Shown: positions 31,101 through 43,722 of the stretch, one piece after another | Numbering within the stretch: position 1 is the stretch's first letter | Layout: every line of letters begins with the position of its first letter | Origin: Magnaporthiopsis rhizophila | Taxonomy: Eukaryota > Ascomycota > Sordariomycetes > Magnaporthales > Magnaporthaceae | NCBI GenBank assembly: GCA_003049465.1 | Contig: PYSS01000045.1 | Location: 205,896-269,895, forward strand | Direction of reading: 5' to 3' | Length of the DNA: 64,000 nt | Made by a program: the position numbers and the translations under genes | The notes under the pieces: generated by a model | Seen by the model: the letters and a program-made list of their open reading frames with translations, nothing else | Database searches by the model: none | What the model was told of the DNA's origin: nothing

Positions 31101-34082
31101 AACGAGGAGAAGGCAATATCTTCTCCCGTGCCGCACACTCCGCCACAAGTCATCATGACCTTCACCGGACAGGGCGCTTTCTATGCCGGAGGACTCGGTG
31201 CTAGCCTGTATCGCGACTCGCCCGTCTACAGGCAGGAGGTGCAAGAGCTCGATGGCTTGGTTCAAGGGCACGGCTTCCGCTCCGTCTTGCGCCACATCCA
31301 GGGTCAGGGCGATGGCCAGGAAACTGCAACTGGACAGAGTGTCGAGGAGGTTGTCGAGCCTATAGTCAGCCAGCTCGCCATCCTCGTGTGCGAGCTCGCC
31401 CTGGCTCGGACGTGGGAGAAGCTCGGGGTGACGCCGAGCGCCGTCATTGGCCACAGCCTTGGCGAGTACGCCGCCTTCGTCGTCGCCGGCGTTATGTCTG
31501 CCAACGACGCCATCCTGCTCGTCGGCCGTCGCGCTCAGCTGCTCGCCGAGAACTGCCGTGCCGGAAGCCACTTGATGCTGGCCGTACGAGCCAGCGAGGA
31601 GGAAGTCTCGGCCTGCCTGTCTCCTGCCCCCTCGTCGTCTAGAGAGCCGTCTTCAGTAATGGCCGATTCGCCAGAGTACGAGATCTCTTGCGTCAACGGG
31701 CCCCGCAGCGTCGTCATCAGCGGCGCCCGCCAATACATAACCGACGTCGCGCAGGCCCGGCTCGAGGCCGCGGGCCTCAGGTGCACGCCCCTCGCCGACC
31801 TGCCCTACGCCTTCCACAGCGCCCAGATGGACCCGGTCCTGCCCCGGCTCGAGGAGCTCGCGGGCCACGCGGCCTTTGCGGCGCCGCGCGTGCCCATCCT
31901 GTCGCCGCTGTTGCGCCGCTGCGTCTTCGACGCCAAGACCATCGGCGCCCGCTACCTCGCGCGCGCGTGCCGCGAACCCGTGCACTTTGCCGGCGCGCTG
32001 CAGGCCGCCGCCGACGTGGGGCTGGTCGCCGCCGCCGCGACTCTTTGGCTCGAGGTCGGCCCGCACCCGCTCTGCGCTGGCTTCGTCAGGGCCTGGGACC
32101 CGGCCGTGCGCTCCTTCGCCTCGCTGCGCAGGGACCAGGACGCGGTCGAGACGATGACGGCCGCGATGGCGGGCCTGCACCAGGCCGGCGTCGCCGTCAG
32201 CTGGCAGGAGCACTTCGGGCCGCACGAGAAGGCGTACCGGCTCTTCAGGGGCCTGCCCGCGTACCAGTGGAACCAGAAGAACTACTGGATCCCCTACGAG
32301 GGCACCTTCACCCTCGACAAGGGCCTTCCCGCGGGCGAGAGAAGGGCTGCTGCGACGGGGCTCCTGCGGCAGAACCAGGCCGAGATGTCGCCGCTCAAGA
32401 CCGCATCCGTCCATCGGATCCTGTGGCAGGAGAAGAAGGACGGGAAGGCGTCTTGCGAGGCCCTGCTGGACCTCAAAGGGGATGCCAGGCTGTTGGCGGC
32501 GGTGGACGGGCACGAGATGAATGGATATGGCGTGGCGACGTCGGTAAGCTTCCCAGCTTCCATCCCCTTGACGCCCTGTGACTCTTTTATTTTTTTCTTC
32601 TTTTTTTTTCCTGTCTGCTAACAACCCCCCTTCATCTCCCAACAGGCAATTTGGGCAGACCTGGCCCTGACGCTCGGCGACTACCTCGCCGAGTACGGCG
32701 GACTGGAGCAGCGGCGAAACCTGGCCATGAACCTGACCGACATGCAGGTCCTTCACGCCCAGGTCATCTCACGGGACGCCTCGACGCCACACCTCATCAC
32801 GGCACGCGCGACACTAGACGTCGGGGCGCGGAGCGCGTCGGTCCAGCTCCTCGCCCACGGCGAGCAAGAGCCGTTTGCCTCCTGCAAGATCCTCTACGAG
32901 GACCCACAGGCCTGGACCAAGGAGTGGGCCCGCGTCGCCCACCTCGTCGGCGGGCGTATCCGTGTGCTTGAGGGCGAGGACCGACTCAACGCGGTCGCCT
33001 CGACGGCGATGACGACGACGACGCGCCTCAGCCGCAACATGGCGTACTCGGTGTTTGAGAACGTCGTCAAATACGCCGAGGCATTCCGGGGCATGCGCAG
33101 CGTCACGCTAGCGGACAGCCAGCCCGGCGAGCCTGTCGAGGCCGTTGCCACCGTGCGCATGTGCGGCCTGCCGCCAGACCAGCTCCCCAGCCGCCAGCAG
33201 CAGCAGCAGCAGCAGGCCAAGAGCGGCTCCTCCACCGCCACCACCGCCGCCGCCGGCTGGTACGCGCCGCCGCAGTGGATCGACAGCGCCGTGCACGTGG
33301 GCGGGCTGGCGCTCAACGCGCGGGACGACTCGAGGGCCTTCTTCTACGTCACGCCCGGCTGGGGCAGCATGCGTTTCTTCCCCCGCGGCCACGACAAGGC
33401 GCTGCGGCCGGGGACCGAGTACCGCAGCTACGCGCGCATGGCTCCGCTGGCCGTGGGCGACGACCACTACGAGCCAAACATGTACGGCGGCGACGTATAC
33501 ATGCTCCAGGGTGCCGACGAGCTCGTCGGCGTCCTGGAGGGGTTCCGCTTCCGCCGCGTGCCCAGGATCCTCATGGACCGTTTCTTCTCCCCTACCGTCG
33601 GCGGTGCCCCCGCAAACAATGGTCCTCCTGTTTCAACGACCATGTCGGATGGGCCGAACCACGGCCAGCCCGCCAGAGAGGCGACTACCACTGCTGCACC
33701 TCCTCATTCAGCACCCCCTGCCGCGGCGAATGCACACCTCGGAGGTCCCAGCAGCGCCGGGGGCGGGCGCCCGGCAACGGAGGCGGCGGCGGCACCAACA
33801 GCAGGAAAAACCGCCTTACACCACGACGCCGCGGCCACGACGACACGGGCAGAGAAGCCGGTGGTGCGCGAGGCCCTGGCGCTCATCTGCAAGGAGTCCG
33901 GTCTCGAGCCCGACAGCCTGCGGGACGACGCGCTGTTCGCCGAGCTGGGCATCGACTCGCTCATGTCGCTGGTCCTGGCCGAGAAGTTCCGCGCCGAGCT
34001 GGGCGTCGAGGTCAAGAGCTCGCTCTTCCTCGAGTGCGCCAACATTGACGCCGTCAAGGAGTGGCTCTCCGAGTACTGTTAG
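28173..34082 (+). CDS. non-reducing polyketide synthase, SAT-KS-AT-PT-ACP
   Basis: Exons 28173-32543 and 32646-34082 give 1935 residues with one 102-bp phase-0 intron (GTAAGC/CAG). Domains in order: SAT (about 30-400), KS (424-860, Cys594 in DTACSSG, His in HGTGT), malonyl-AT (about 985-1300, Ser1095 in GHSLGEY), PT (about 1410-1710, His1447 in VDGHEMNG and Asp1670 in QWIDSAVH), a Pro/Ala/Thr-rich linker, and one ACP (Ser1895 in LGIDSLMS). It ends at the ACP with no TE, reductive or methyltransferase domain. This is the layout of the atrochrysone carboxylic acid synthase/AptA group, which uses a separate thioesterase. In the SAT the usual nucleophilic Cys of G-x-C-x-G is Ser153 (GLSIG). An insertion of basic residues (RRRRRRR) follows the KS His motif. 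The start at 28173 (CAACAATGG context) is preferred over 28104. Confidence 0.92.
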
Positions 34083-37000
34083 GACAACTGTATTTCAGAA
34101 CTAGTTTGTGTCAAATATATGCATCCTGTATGATCTTCCGCTTGGTCGCGAGGAGTCCGTGACGTGGTAATATTCCTCGCCTTGTGTACATGGTCGCGTT
34201 ACGACGAATCTCCTCCACTCCATTCCTCAGTGAAATATGCCGCTGGATCTCTTCCTCGCTTGTCTGCCGTCGCCGTGGGTGGTGATAGCTGGGAGCTGTG
34301 TCGTTTCTTGGGATACGTCTCAAAGAATACTCCTCCTCGCGGCGATAGGGACCACGCAACCCAACACAGAAGCAGGCAAATTTCATCAAGAGGTGTAACC
34401 ACTACTGATTCCCGAAGTCTCGTAGAGAAGCAAAACGTCCTCTCAAAGCCGGGCGCCCAGTAAAACGGGTCCGCAAAATACGTTCTTTTATGCCAGAGCG
34501 AAAACATCCACGCCGATGGAGAAGACGGAACAGTGGATGTCGATATGCACCCCTCGAAGAGGAATGCATTGCTGGCAATGATCCATGGAGAGTCAAGGAT
34601 AAGGCTACACGGCAAGCGACCTACCGTGCCAGGGAGATATTAAGGAGACAGCTGGTTCCAGGAGGGCGTTGTTGCAGATAGATCCCTCTCTCCACCTGCA
34701 GGATTTTTATCTCCCGCGTCGTCAATCACCATTGCGCGGCGGACATGTGAAGCAAGCAATTGTACTGCCATTGAAGAGGCCACAAATGATAGCCTTGTGC
34801 CGAGAAAGTGGTGATGTGGTCAAGTCCAACGAAGAACAAAATGTTGTTGGTGCAGCAGGAAAAAAATCTTCTTGGTGCGAATGCGATGAAGCTTTTTGAT
34901 GGCTGGGGGTTGACCGCCTTGGCTTACATAACGGCCCGATTGCTTGGGTCCGTGCGCTAGGCAGCGCCGGAAATAAAAAAATAAAAAGAAAATCAACCGG
35001 GAAACTCAATCGATGTCATGAATCAGGCTGGTCGAACTGTTCCTGACCACGAAGCTTCTCTGCTTGATTGCATCGCTCTATTCGCTTGGTACTCTGCCTG
35101 AGGTAGGTGGTATCCTGAGCTTGAATACCTACCTCCCCTGTCCAGTCTCACATCAACAGCATCTCAATCCGTCCGTGCCAGGTTGGCATGACGACACGCT
35201 GGCGATGGATCCGTCTGCAGCGACAACATGAACGCACACGAGCCACACAGCTGGCCCAGCCGATCGACTGGACTCCTGATGACTGCCGGCCACCGCCAGC
35301 CAGGCGCTTGCTGACCATCCGGGTCCCCGACCCCGAGCTCCATGGCGTCTGCAGCTGTCGGGCACTGACCAGGCTAGGCCGCAGCGCACCACCACCAAGT
35401 CACCATCAGCCGTGGACTATGCGTGGCGCTTACCCAGACCTATTTCGTCCCATCATCGTATCGACGTCCCTGCGCTTGCACAGGTAGCCAGCCACGTACT
35501 CAACCTTGCCGTAGCTTGCATGATGTAGCCTCATATTTTTTTTCCCCTTCTATTTTTTTTTATCCCCTGCCCATCTGTCCCATGGATTTGACAGCAGTGC
35601 CTAGCGTTGGCTGGGCGCGTTGCCCACACGCCTCATGCTTGCTTCACCATCATCGTCACATCCCCTGCCTCATTTCGCTCTTCCCCGGGGCCCGCCGATG
35701 CTAGACTGGATGCGATATTGTTCTCGAAACGCTAGAATGGGAGGACAAGCACTAGCGCTGGACGGTGGGGACATACCACACCGAGAGGCGCCAAGACGCC
35801 AACCAGAGACGCCGAGCGCAGTCCACCAGTTCCTGAGCACGGGTGTGGCTGTCCGGTGCTGTTGTTGCAATGCGAGGGGCGGCCAAGCGCCGCCAGCCAC
35901 GCCTGTCGCCGGCGCTCCGTGGAACGTTGGTGAACCGGAGGGGCGCGAGGCGCGAGTCCTTGAATTAGAGTGCGGCGTGCGCACTCTGCCGGGAGTTGCT
36001 CCGACGGCCCTGTCCTCTAACCACCACATCCTTGGCCCGCTGTTTCAGCCCGCTGGCCCTGGCACCGCCTCGTGGACGTGCGCCGCCTTTTCGTTTCTTC
36101 TTTTCCACAATCCCCTCGCGTGATTCCACCACCCCCGCCCCGAGATGGCTGCGGTCTCGGCGAGCCTGTGATTCTTTCTGTCATTTTTCTCCCTTGTCCA
36201 ATTTCAAGAACTTTCGTCAAATACCCCATTCGGTCGGCCCCGCCGGGCCTGTCACAAAAAAACAATATCCTTGCCATGAACGCCATATTCCTTGGATGGC
36301 CGTGCCCAGTGGAAGGTCCTCGAACAGATCTCCCGCCCGCCGATCTTGTCTATCTCAGCCCACGGTTCTTCGGAGGGACCAAGACATGCATGCTGCGCAT
36401 CACGGATGCGCATCCACCGCCATGGGTTACCGCCTAAGCGACCTCCCAAAACAGGGTGCTAGAAACCACGTCCCGTCATCCAGAATGTTTTGAGGACGCG
36501 CCCAGTCCCAAGGGGCCACAACGCGCACTGACTTGGTCTTATCGAGACTCTCTCTCTTTCTCTCTTTCTCCCTCCCTCTCGCTCTCCTTCCCTTCTTACG
36601 GCGACGCTTTGGGCCTTGCGTCCTGATGACCCGACCCAAATCCCAGCCGCTGGCTACCCGTCCTCCACCACCCGAGATATCTGGATTGGGCCCATTTGAC
36701 CAGTGTTGGATTAGGCCGCCGAGTTCAGTGTTTTGGTACCACTCCTACCAAGCCTGGGAGGCCCCGCTGGTAGATATCAGCGAATATGGTCGACCGCTCT
36801 GGTGCCGCCACTCGACGGCCCATGGATGCCAGACGCCCACGCACCCCCATGCCTATGCTTTCCTGACGTTTGAGCACCCCACGCGTCCTGACGGGGACCA
36901 AGCCATCACAAAGAAAGCCCAACTGCCGCTGTGTCTTGCTGTGGCAGCGCCATACTCAGCTCGGCATCGGGAGGCAGAACCTAGCACCTTTTTAACACCC

Positions 37001-37663
37001 CCTGGGTACGGGATCTGATGGAGCGCCCTGCAACACAGCTGCTTAGGTATCCGAGTGCTATTCTACCGCATGTCCCTTTCGCTCCACTCGGTACCATCCC
37101 GGTATATCCTCCCCAATTCTGTCATGCATGGCGGCGCCTCCGGAACCCCTGGTGTTGGGGTCCTTTTTCTTGTGCCCGCGCTGCCAAAGTTCACTAGGTA
37201 GGTAGGCATCGTCCGAGCTCTCGTCGACGTGAGAGCCTGGTGGGGCGCCGAATAAGACCATCCTTCCGATATCCATCGCGAGATTCGCTCACGCCCTGCC
37301 AACCTCTTCGCTCGGCTTCTATCCCCGTTCCGCTTTTCCCTCCCTATTTGAGTAACCGGAGTGGCAGGGTCTCCCGGCCGCACTTTGGGATGAACAAACT
37401 CAGAAAAGAAGGCTGCCAGCGGACGTTTGTTGCTGCCCAACTTGTCGTTATTCATCATGCCTCGCATTTCTTCCACTTCTATTAACCCCCCAGCTACTTC
37501 TAGGTGAAGCCTACTCTATGCTCGCTTTATTATCATTCCTTTTCCTTTATTTTTTTTATCATTCATTCTCCCTTATAATATCTCACTCTTCGCTCCGTAT
37601 CCCCCTACCCTTTCCGCCTATACTCTTCCAACTGCCGGCAGTCTTCTGGCACATACTTGCAGA
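34083..37663. other. 3.6-kb gene-poor interval at the cluster's right border
   Basis: This lies between the PKS stop and the chitinase start. A plus-strand frame at 34499-34645 (SENIHADGEDGTVDVDMHPS) looks codon-like but has no start or neighbouring exons and ends at a stop. CT-rich sequence from 36540 to 36600 and AT-rich T-runs from 37540 to 37640 precede the chitinase. I find no supported gene. Confidence 0.5.
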
Positions 37664-39109
37664 ATGAGCTCCTCATCGTCGCCATCGCGTAAGACGCGCA
37701 AGTCTCACGGCGGCTCGAGCGTCATGTTTGCAAATGCCGTTTATTTCCCAAATCATCATATCTACCGAGGTGATACACCCGGACAGATGAACTACAACTG
37801 CATCAGCCACGTCTTCTACGCACATGCTCAGATATCGGCCGACGGCGGCGTCCTTGTGAGTTTGCCAGGCTACGGTGGCTCTTCTCAATGCCACAGCTTA
37901 CTTGTCGTGTTTGCCGGATATTGAAGGGCGCGGCTGACTTGGAAAATCCCACAACCCCGAAAGCTCGGTGACGAATGGGCAGATGCCAGAGCGCCTTGTG
38001 ATGGCGTGAACGGCGGGCTGGGCTCGTTGATGCAGATCAAGCAAAACTATCCGCACCTACAGGTCATCTTGTCTGTTGGAGGCGGCTCATCGAGCGAAAT
38101 ATTTCCCTTGGTTGCTAGCAACGCGGCACTCCGCGACAACTTTGCCAGGTCAGCGCTTGGCCTGGTTGAGGCGTCAGGGCTAGATGGAATCGATGGTGCG
38201 ACGCTCCCCGCTTGGACCAAAATCAACCCGAGACCAGCCGCATCCCCAAATCACCCAGGCGTCGGGAAATAACAAAGAAAAAAAATCCCCCAAGAAGACA
38301 CATGTCCCCAGAAAGAAGCCCGGGTTGCTAATATTCCTCGATAGTGGACTGGGAGTATCCGAGCACACCGGAACAAGGGGCGGATTTCCTGGCTCTCTTG
38401 GCTGCCATACGACTTTATCTCACCGAAGATCGGTTCCTCCTGACAGCGGCCCTGCCGGCCGGCATTCCCGTGCTGCAAAATATCAACTTTGCAACGGCGG
38501 CCGAGTACCTCGACTACATCAACCTCAAGGCCTTTGACTTTTACGGCCACTGGACGCACAAGAGCGGCCACCACGCACAGCTGTACGCCAGGGGCAAAGA
38601 CGAGCCGTCTGGCGCGGGCGCAGTTCAGCACCTGATGGCCAACCGATTCCCAGCGCGAAAGATCCTTCTCGGGGTGCCCGTCTATGGCCGAAGCTTCCTC
38701 AACACCCCAGGTCCTGGCAACAAGTTCAAGGGCGCCGGCGGGGAGGGCGGCATGTTCGAATATCGCGAGCTCCCGCGCAGGGGCACGAGGGAGCAGGTGG
38801 ACAAGGGGACGGCAGCCGCGCAGTGCGTTGGCGGGGACGGCGGCTTCGTCACATACGACAACCCGGAGACAGTCAAGATGAAGGCTGCGTTTTGCAAACA
38901 GAAGGGCCTTGGCGTGAGTTTATTTTTTTTTCCCCTTTTTTCCTTGTCACTTATCACTTTCCACGGCCACCCTCCAACCCAGTCACCATGTGCTGACCAC
39001 AGCTCTACCAATGATTCAGGGCCTCTTCTACTGGGCTGGGCCGGCTGATGCGAAGGAAAGCAAAAGAAGCCTGATCGCGGCTGGCTTCCGCACGCTCCAC
39101 GGCTCGTAG
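37664..39109 (+). CDS. GH18 chitinase without signal peptide
   Basis: Exons 37664-37855, 37964-38195, 38345-38913 and 39020-39109 give 360 residues; introns are 108, 149 and 106 bp with consistent phases. Family 18 marks are VILSVGGGSSS (substrate-binding strand 3) and the catalytic D-x-x-D-x-D-x-E motif split by intron 2: D138-G-I-D-V-D-W-E145, with E145 the acid. Later come YINLKAFDFYGHW and the C-terminal YWAGPADAK. The N-terminus is polar and basic (SSSSSPSRKTRKSHGGS) with no signal peptide, as in small intracellular fungal GH18 enzymes acting in autolysis or wall turnover. No chitin-binding module is present. It is unlikely to belong to the polyketide cluster. Confidence 0.88.
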
Positions 39110-40156
39110 CCCCTGCGTGAATTTTTGTTTTGTTTTTCTTTTCGAGTCCGTGCATATGTGATAGCTCATCGGGGGAACAGCATGTTCGCATGGGTCGGGG
39201 CGTCGAGTTCACAGCAGGGCGAACATGGGCATGGTCGTGGGCATAGACATTGATTTGCATGTTGGGAAAACGGACGCGGCATCACGGGACGCTTTTCATG
39301 ACGGGCACAGCATCGAACGGCCGGGTTGGCGGTTCCTTCTTGGGTGCTTCGGACTGTTCTTTTGTTTCTATTCCTTTTGTTCCTCATTCCTTTCGCTTCT
39401 GCTCATGTCCTTCGTATTGACACCTTCTAGGGAGCATATTGACGTCAGCTGGGTATGCTGACAGCGCGGGGAACATGTAGATCTGGCTTAGAGTTTGGTG
39501 GGAAACAATCTAAACATCCGCTTGGATCCATGTCGTTTGGGCGATTCCAGGTTTCGCTGATATGTTCCCGACGTGGTGCCAGGGGTTGCTGAAATAAGCC
39601 CGGCGGAAAGACGTCCAAATTGGCGAAGCCGCCGCGCGAAGCGACGGACCGGAGGAACCGAGGCCGGATGGGTTTCTCGAATCCGGGAAGAATCGATGGC
39701 GATGTGACAGGTCGAGTCATTTATGCTTTTCTTGCCTATTTTTTATTATTTTCTTTTATTATTAGTTATCACTACTTCTTGGCCTCTTTCTTGTTTCTTT
39801 TTGTCAACATCCTTGCACGCAAGCTTCTCCCAAAATCGCGAGGCTGTAGCCGAGTGTGGCGCCTCTTGTCTTTATTTTTGGTCGATTTCTTCTCTTGGCT
39901 GGCACGTGAAGTTTCTGGGGCTAGACGAGAGGTTGGAAAAGCTTCAAGTTCGGACCACCTGGACACCACGAACACTTGTCTGATCTGGCCTGGGATGAAG
40001 CCCCACGCGCTGTAACTGGGGCCGCGGAACGCCAGACACACGCTAACACGTGACGCTGGAATTGACATCAGCCGCCGGAGCTCGCAGCTCAGCCCAGTCG
40101 AGTAAGACAGCCTGGCCGAAACCGCAACTGAGCCAAACCAGATGTGACGGTTTACT
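39110..40156. other. intergenic region between the chitinase and COG4
   Basis: These genes are co-oriented. The interval is T-rich in two blocks (39350-39420 and 39725-39815), probably a 3' UTR and the COG4 promoter. No coding or RNA feature is supported. Confidence 0.5.
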
Positions 40157-43022
40157 ATGAATGGAAGCACCCTCACCGAGCCGTCGTCGCTGGATGCCGG
40201 TAAGTCATTGGCCCCTGGGTCAGACTGGGGGTGGTCAAAGGTGCGCATCGGGCATCAGCACAGCTGCCCGCCTGCCTGCCTGTGAGAGATCGGAGCTGAC
40301 AATGGACGTTCTGCAACTCCCCCTGCCCTAGTCGACTACGACCCCGTGCGGCACCTCAACCTCCTCTTCTCGACCCCGGCATCGGTCGGCTCGCTAGACC
40401 CCGTCTGCCGCACGCTGCAGGCGCACAAGGATGGGCTCTCGGACTCGATAGCGGAGCTGGAGACGGCGCAGGCCTACGGGCCGTCGGCGTCGCTGGAGCG
40501 GATGCAGAACGCGCAGGCGGAGCTGGCCGGCATGTTCCAGCGCATCGAGAGCGTGCGCACGCGGGCGCTGCAGACGGAGCGCGACATCACCACCATGACG
40601 GCCGACATCAAACGCCTCGACGGCACCAAGCGCAACCTGACGCTGTCCATGACGGCCCTCAAGCGCCTGCAGATGCTCACGACCGCCTACGAGCAGCTGC
40701 GGGGCTTGGCCCGCACCCGCCAGTACCGCGAGTGCGCTGGCCTGCTGCAGGCGGTGCTACAGCTCATGCGCCACTTCAACAGCTACCGTTCCATCGAGCA
40801 GATTGCGGCCCTGAGTCGCAACGTGTCGGAGCTGCAGCGCGAGCTGCTGGAGCAGGTGTGTGAGGACTTTGAGCTCGCCTTTGCGCGGGATGACGTCGCC
40901 GCCCGCCGGCCCGTGCTCGTCGAGGCGTGCCTTGTCATGGACGCGCTGGGCGACAACGCGCGCGCCCGCCTCGTGACGTGGTACGTCAACACGGAGCTGC
41001 GCGAGTACCGGCACGTCTTCCGCGGCAACGACGAGGCCGGCTCGCTCGACAACATCGGCCGCCGCTACGCATGGTTCCGCCGCGCCCTCAAGACGCACGA
41101 GGACGAGCACGCCGCCATCTTCCCGCCGCACTGGCGCGTCAACGAGACCCTAGCCGCCGCGTTTTGCGACGGCACCCGCGACGACCTCAAGGGCGTGCTC
41201 GAGCGCTCCATGCGCCGGCCCGACGCTGCCGGCAAGGTCGACGTCAACCTGCTGCTCAGCTGCCTGCAGGAGACGCTCGACTTTGAGCAGTCGCTCGAGC
41301 GCCGCTTCGCCGGTGCCGGTGCCGGTGCCGGTGCCGACGGCGGCGGTCGGCCCCGCGCCAGCATCGACACGCTGAGCTCGACCGACGAGCGCGGCGCGGG
41401 CGCTCAGCTGTTCAACGGCTCCATGTCGGTCGCCTTCGAGCCGTACCTCAGCCTCTGGGTCGGGTCGCAGGACCGCCAGCTGGCCGCCATGATCCCCAGG
41501 TACAAGACGCAGCCGCTGCTGGCCGAGGACGACGAGTTCAGCCCCCAGGCCGTCATCCCGTCCGCCATCGAGCTGTTCCACTTCTACAAGACGACGCTGT
41601 CGCAGTGCGCCAAGCTGTCGACTGGCGACCGCCTGCTGGACCTCACGCGCACTTTTGCAAAGTACCTGGACGAGTACGCTCAGCAGGTCCTGCTTGGAAT
41701 CCTGCAGAGGAGTGATGGACCGGGAGGGAGTAGTGGAGGAGGAGGAGGAGGGGCGGGCCCGCAGGCGCAGGACGTGGTGCTGGTGCTCAACACGGCCGAC
41801 TTCTGGCACACAAACACGAACCAGCTCGAGGAGAACATCCGGAAGCGGGTGGATGCGGAGCTGGCGGCCAAGGTGGACCTGACGTCGCAGTCGGACGCGT
41901 TCCTGGGCGTGGCCAGTGCGGCCGTGCTCGCCCTCGTGCACCGGGTCGAGGTGGCGTGCGAGGGCGCGTGGCGCGAGATGAAGAACACCAACTGGAGCCG
42001 CATGGAGGGCGTGGGAGACCAGAGCTCGTACGTGGCCGAGCTGCTGCGGTGCGTCAACACCGGGGCCGAGGAGATTCTGCCGCTCGTGGCCAAGCAGCAG
42101 TACGCGCGTGCCTTTTGCGACAACCTCGTCGAGCACATGGCCGGCGCGTACGTGTCCAACATTGTGCTGTGCCGGCCCGTCTCGGAGGTGGGGGCTGAGC
42201 AGGTAGGTTTGGGATCTTTGATTTCTTGCTTCTTATCTGGGTTGATGCTGACTTTGCTACAATAAGATGCTTCTCGACAAGTACGTCCTCACAAAGTCGT
42301 TCGAGAACCTCATGTCGCACCACACGCACTCCAACAGCAACGGGCCGTCGGGCCACACGCCCTCGGCCAGCTTCGTCAAGCGCGTAAACCAGAGCATGGC
42401 GCGCGTCGACCCGCTGCTCAAGACGCTGCAGGTGCGGGCGTCGCCGCCCGAGGGGCTCGTGCAGGCGTACCTGATCCACATCGGCGACCGGTCCGACGTC
42501 AACTTCCGCAAGATCCTCGACCTCAAGGGCCTGCGCTCAAAGGCGGACCAGGCCCACCTGATGGAGCTCTTCGCCATCCACCGCGAGGGCCCAGTGGCCG
42601 GCCGCCAGCTCGTGCCGCAGTCGCCGCTGCTGACGCCGCTCATGGCTTCGTCGGCCATGGGGGGCGGCGGCGGCGGCGGCATTGGCGGGTCGTCGTCCAT
42701 TGGCGCCAGCGTGCCGGCCGGCGTCGGCGCCGGGCTCGACGTGGCCAGCAGCCTCGGCGAGAAGCTGCTCAGCGCCGCCCGCGACGGCGCCCAGGCCGGC
42801 GTCACGGGCCTGGGCGTCACCATGCCCGCCGTCGTGGGCGCCGCGGGCGCCGCCGCTTCCGGTGGTTTGGGCGTCGGTGCCGGGGCTGCGGACAAAGCCA
42901 CCATCAACGAGAACCTCAAGAACATTGGCAAGTTCTTCCGCAGGGACATTGGCGGCCTCGGCGCCCGGTTCGGGAAGCGGGACGCCTCGGCTGGTCCTGG
43001 GAATGGGTCTGGTGGGGACTGA
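40157..43022 (+). CDS. COG4: conserved oligomeric Golgi complex subunit 4
   Basis: Exons 40157-40199, 40332-42202 and 42267-43022 give 889 residues; introns are 132 and 64 bp, phases 1 and 0. The tiny first exon (MNGSTLTEPSSLDA) joins to VDYDPVRHLNLLFSTPASVG. The family block LQMLTTAYEQLRGLARTRQY, then LLQAVLQLMRHFNSYRSIEQ, is diagnostic of Cog4, and the N-terminal 130 residues form the coiled coil used to assemble lobe A of COG. The complex tethers retrograde vesicles at the Golgi. Species-variable Gly/Ala-rich insertions occur around residues 325-340 and in the last 200 residues. The C-terminal tail after LQKLL-type helices is unusually Gly-rich and may be partly disordered. Confidence 0.88.
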
Positions 43023-43261
43023 AATGGCGCCAGGGGGAAAGATATTTACTATTCGGTTTTTGTTGTAAGCACAGCGAGCGTAGCAAAGACACTGCATGTA
43101 AAGTTAAAACCCTGAAGGTAGTATCATGGTTGCGTTTTAAGTGCTAGTTACCTGGCGCGGCCCTCCGCCGTTGCGAGGCGACGTAAAAAGATCGCATTGC
43201 AGACAGATAAAAAGCTCACTGTCCAGCCTCGGGGGTGGACAGCTACGAAACCTTTGGTTTT

Positions 43262-43410
43262 CTTCGCGACGGGGGTCGAACCCGACACAAACCCCCATAC
43301 GGGGGCTCGAACCGTCAACCCAAGCGGCTAACGTAACGAGAGTACAGGTAGGGTCCCGGTGTCGACTCGACCCATCCTCATAACCGCTACACCAACTTGG
43401 CGTCCGTATT
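43262..43410 (-). repeat. tRNA-derived relic with A box and two B boxes
   Basis: On the minus strand an A-box-like TGGTGTAGCGG (43394-43384) is followed by two exact B boxes, GGTTCGAGCCC (43313-43303) and GGTTCGACCCC (43282-43272). The A-to-first-B distance of about 70 bp fits an intron-containing tRNA or a SINE head. No 7-bp acceptor stem could be closed, so this is probably a degenerate tRNA or short SINE, not a working gene. Confidence 0.35.
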
Positions 43411-43648
43411 CGATATTTGCAGCAAGCAAGGACCAAATGTTATAAGCCTTTCCAGCTAGCTGTCTGGTAAAGATATTTTGACCCGGGTCGGTCGTCTTGT
43501 GCGGCCCCGATGCAGCCGCTTTCCGGGGACATAACGCAGCTTACGGCATCACTTAACATTATCGACCTACACACCTAAACGCAGTGTGCCTTTCCAACAG
43601 ATGGATCCGCCAGCCCGTCCCATCCGACAACAACCTCAAAGCGAATCA

Positions 43649-43722
43649 GCTCGCTTAGCTCAGTTGGTTAGAGCGTCGTACTAATAATGCGAAGGTCGCC
43701 AGTTCGACCCTGGTAGTGAGCA
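43649..43722 (+). tRNA. tRNA-Ile (anticodon AAU)
   Basis: This is a 74-nt intronless cloverleaf. The acceptor stem is GCTCGCT pairing with AGTGAGC (one G-U), the D arm is GCTCAGTTGGTTAGAGC, the anticodon stem is TCGTA/TGCGA with loop CTAATAA, and the T arm is CCAGG... closing TTCGACC. Loop positions 34-36 are AAT, so it decodes isoleucine AUC/AUU after A-to-I editing. Discriminator base is A. Confidence 0.93.

Noticed and set aside
30516..31571. 351-residue open frame antisense to the PKS
   Set aside because: Shadow of the GC-rich KS/AT coding strand; no domains, no introns and codon use mirrors the sense gene.
35160..36500. Several open frames of 100-167 residues
   Set aside because: No start context, hydrophobic pattern or family motif; codon use is irregular and frames overlap on both strands.
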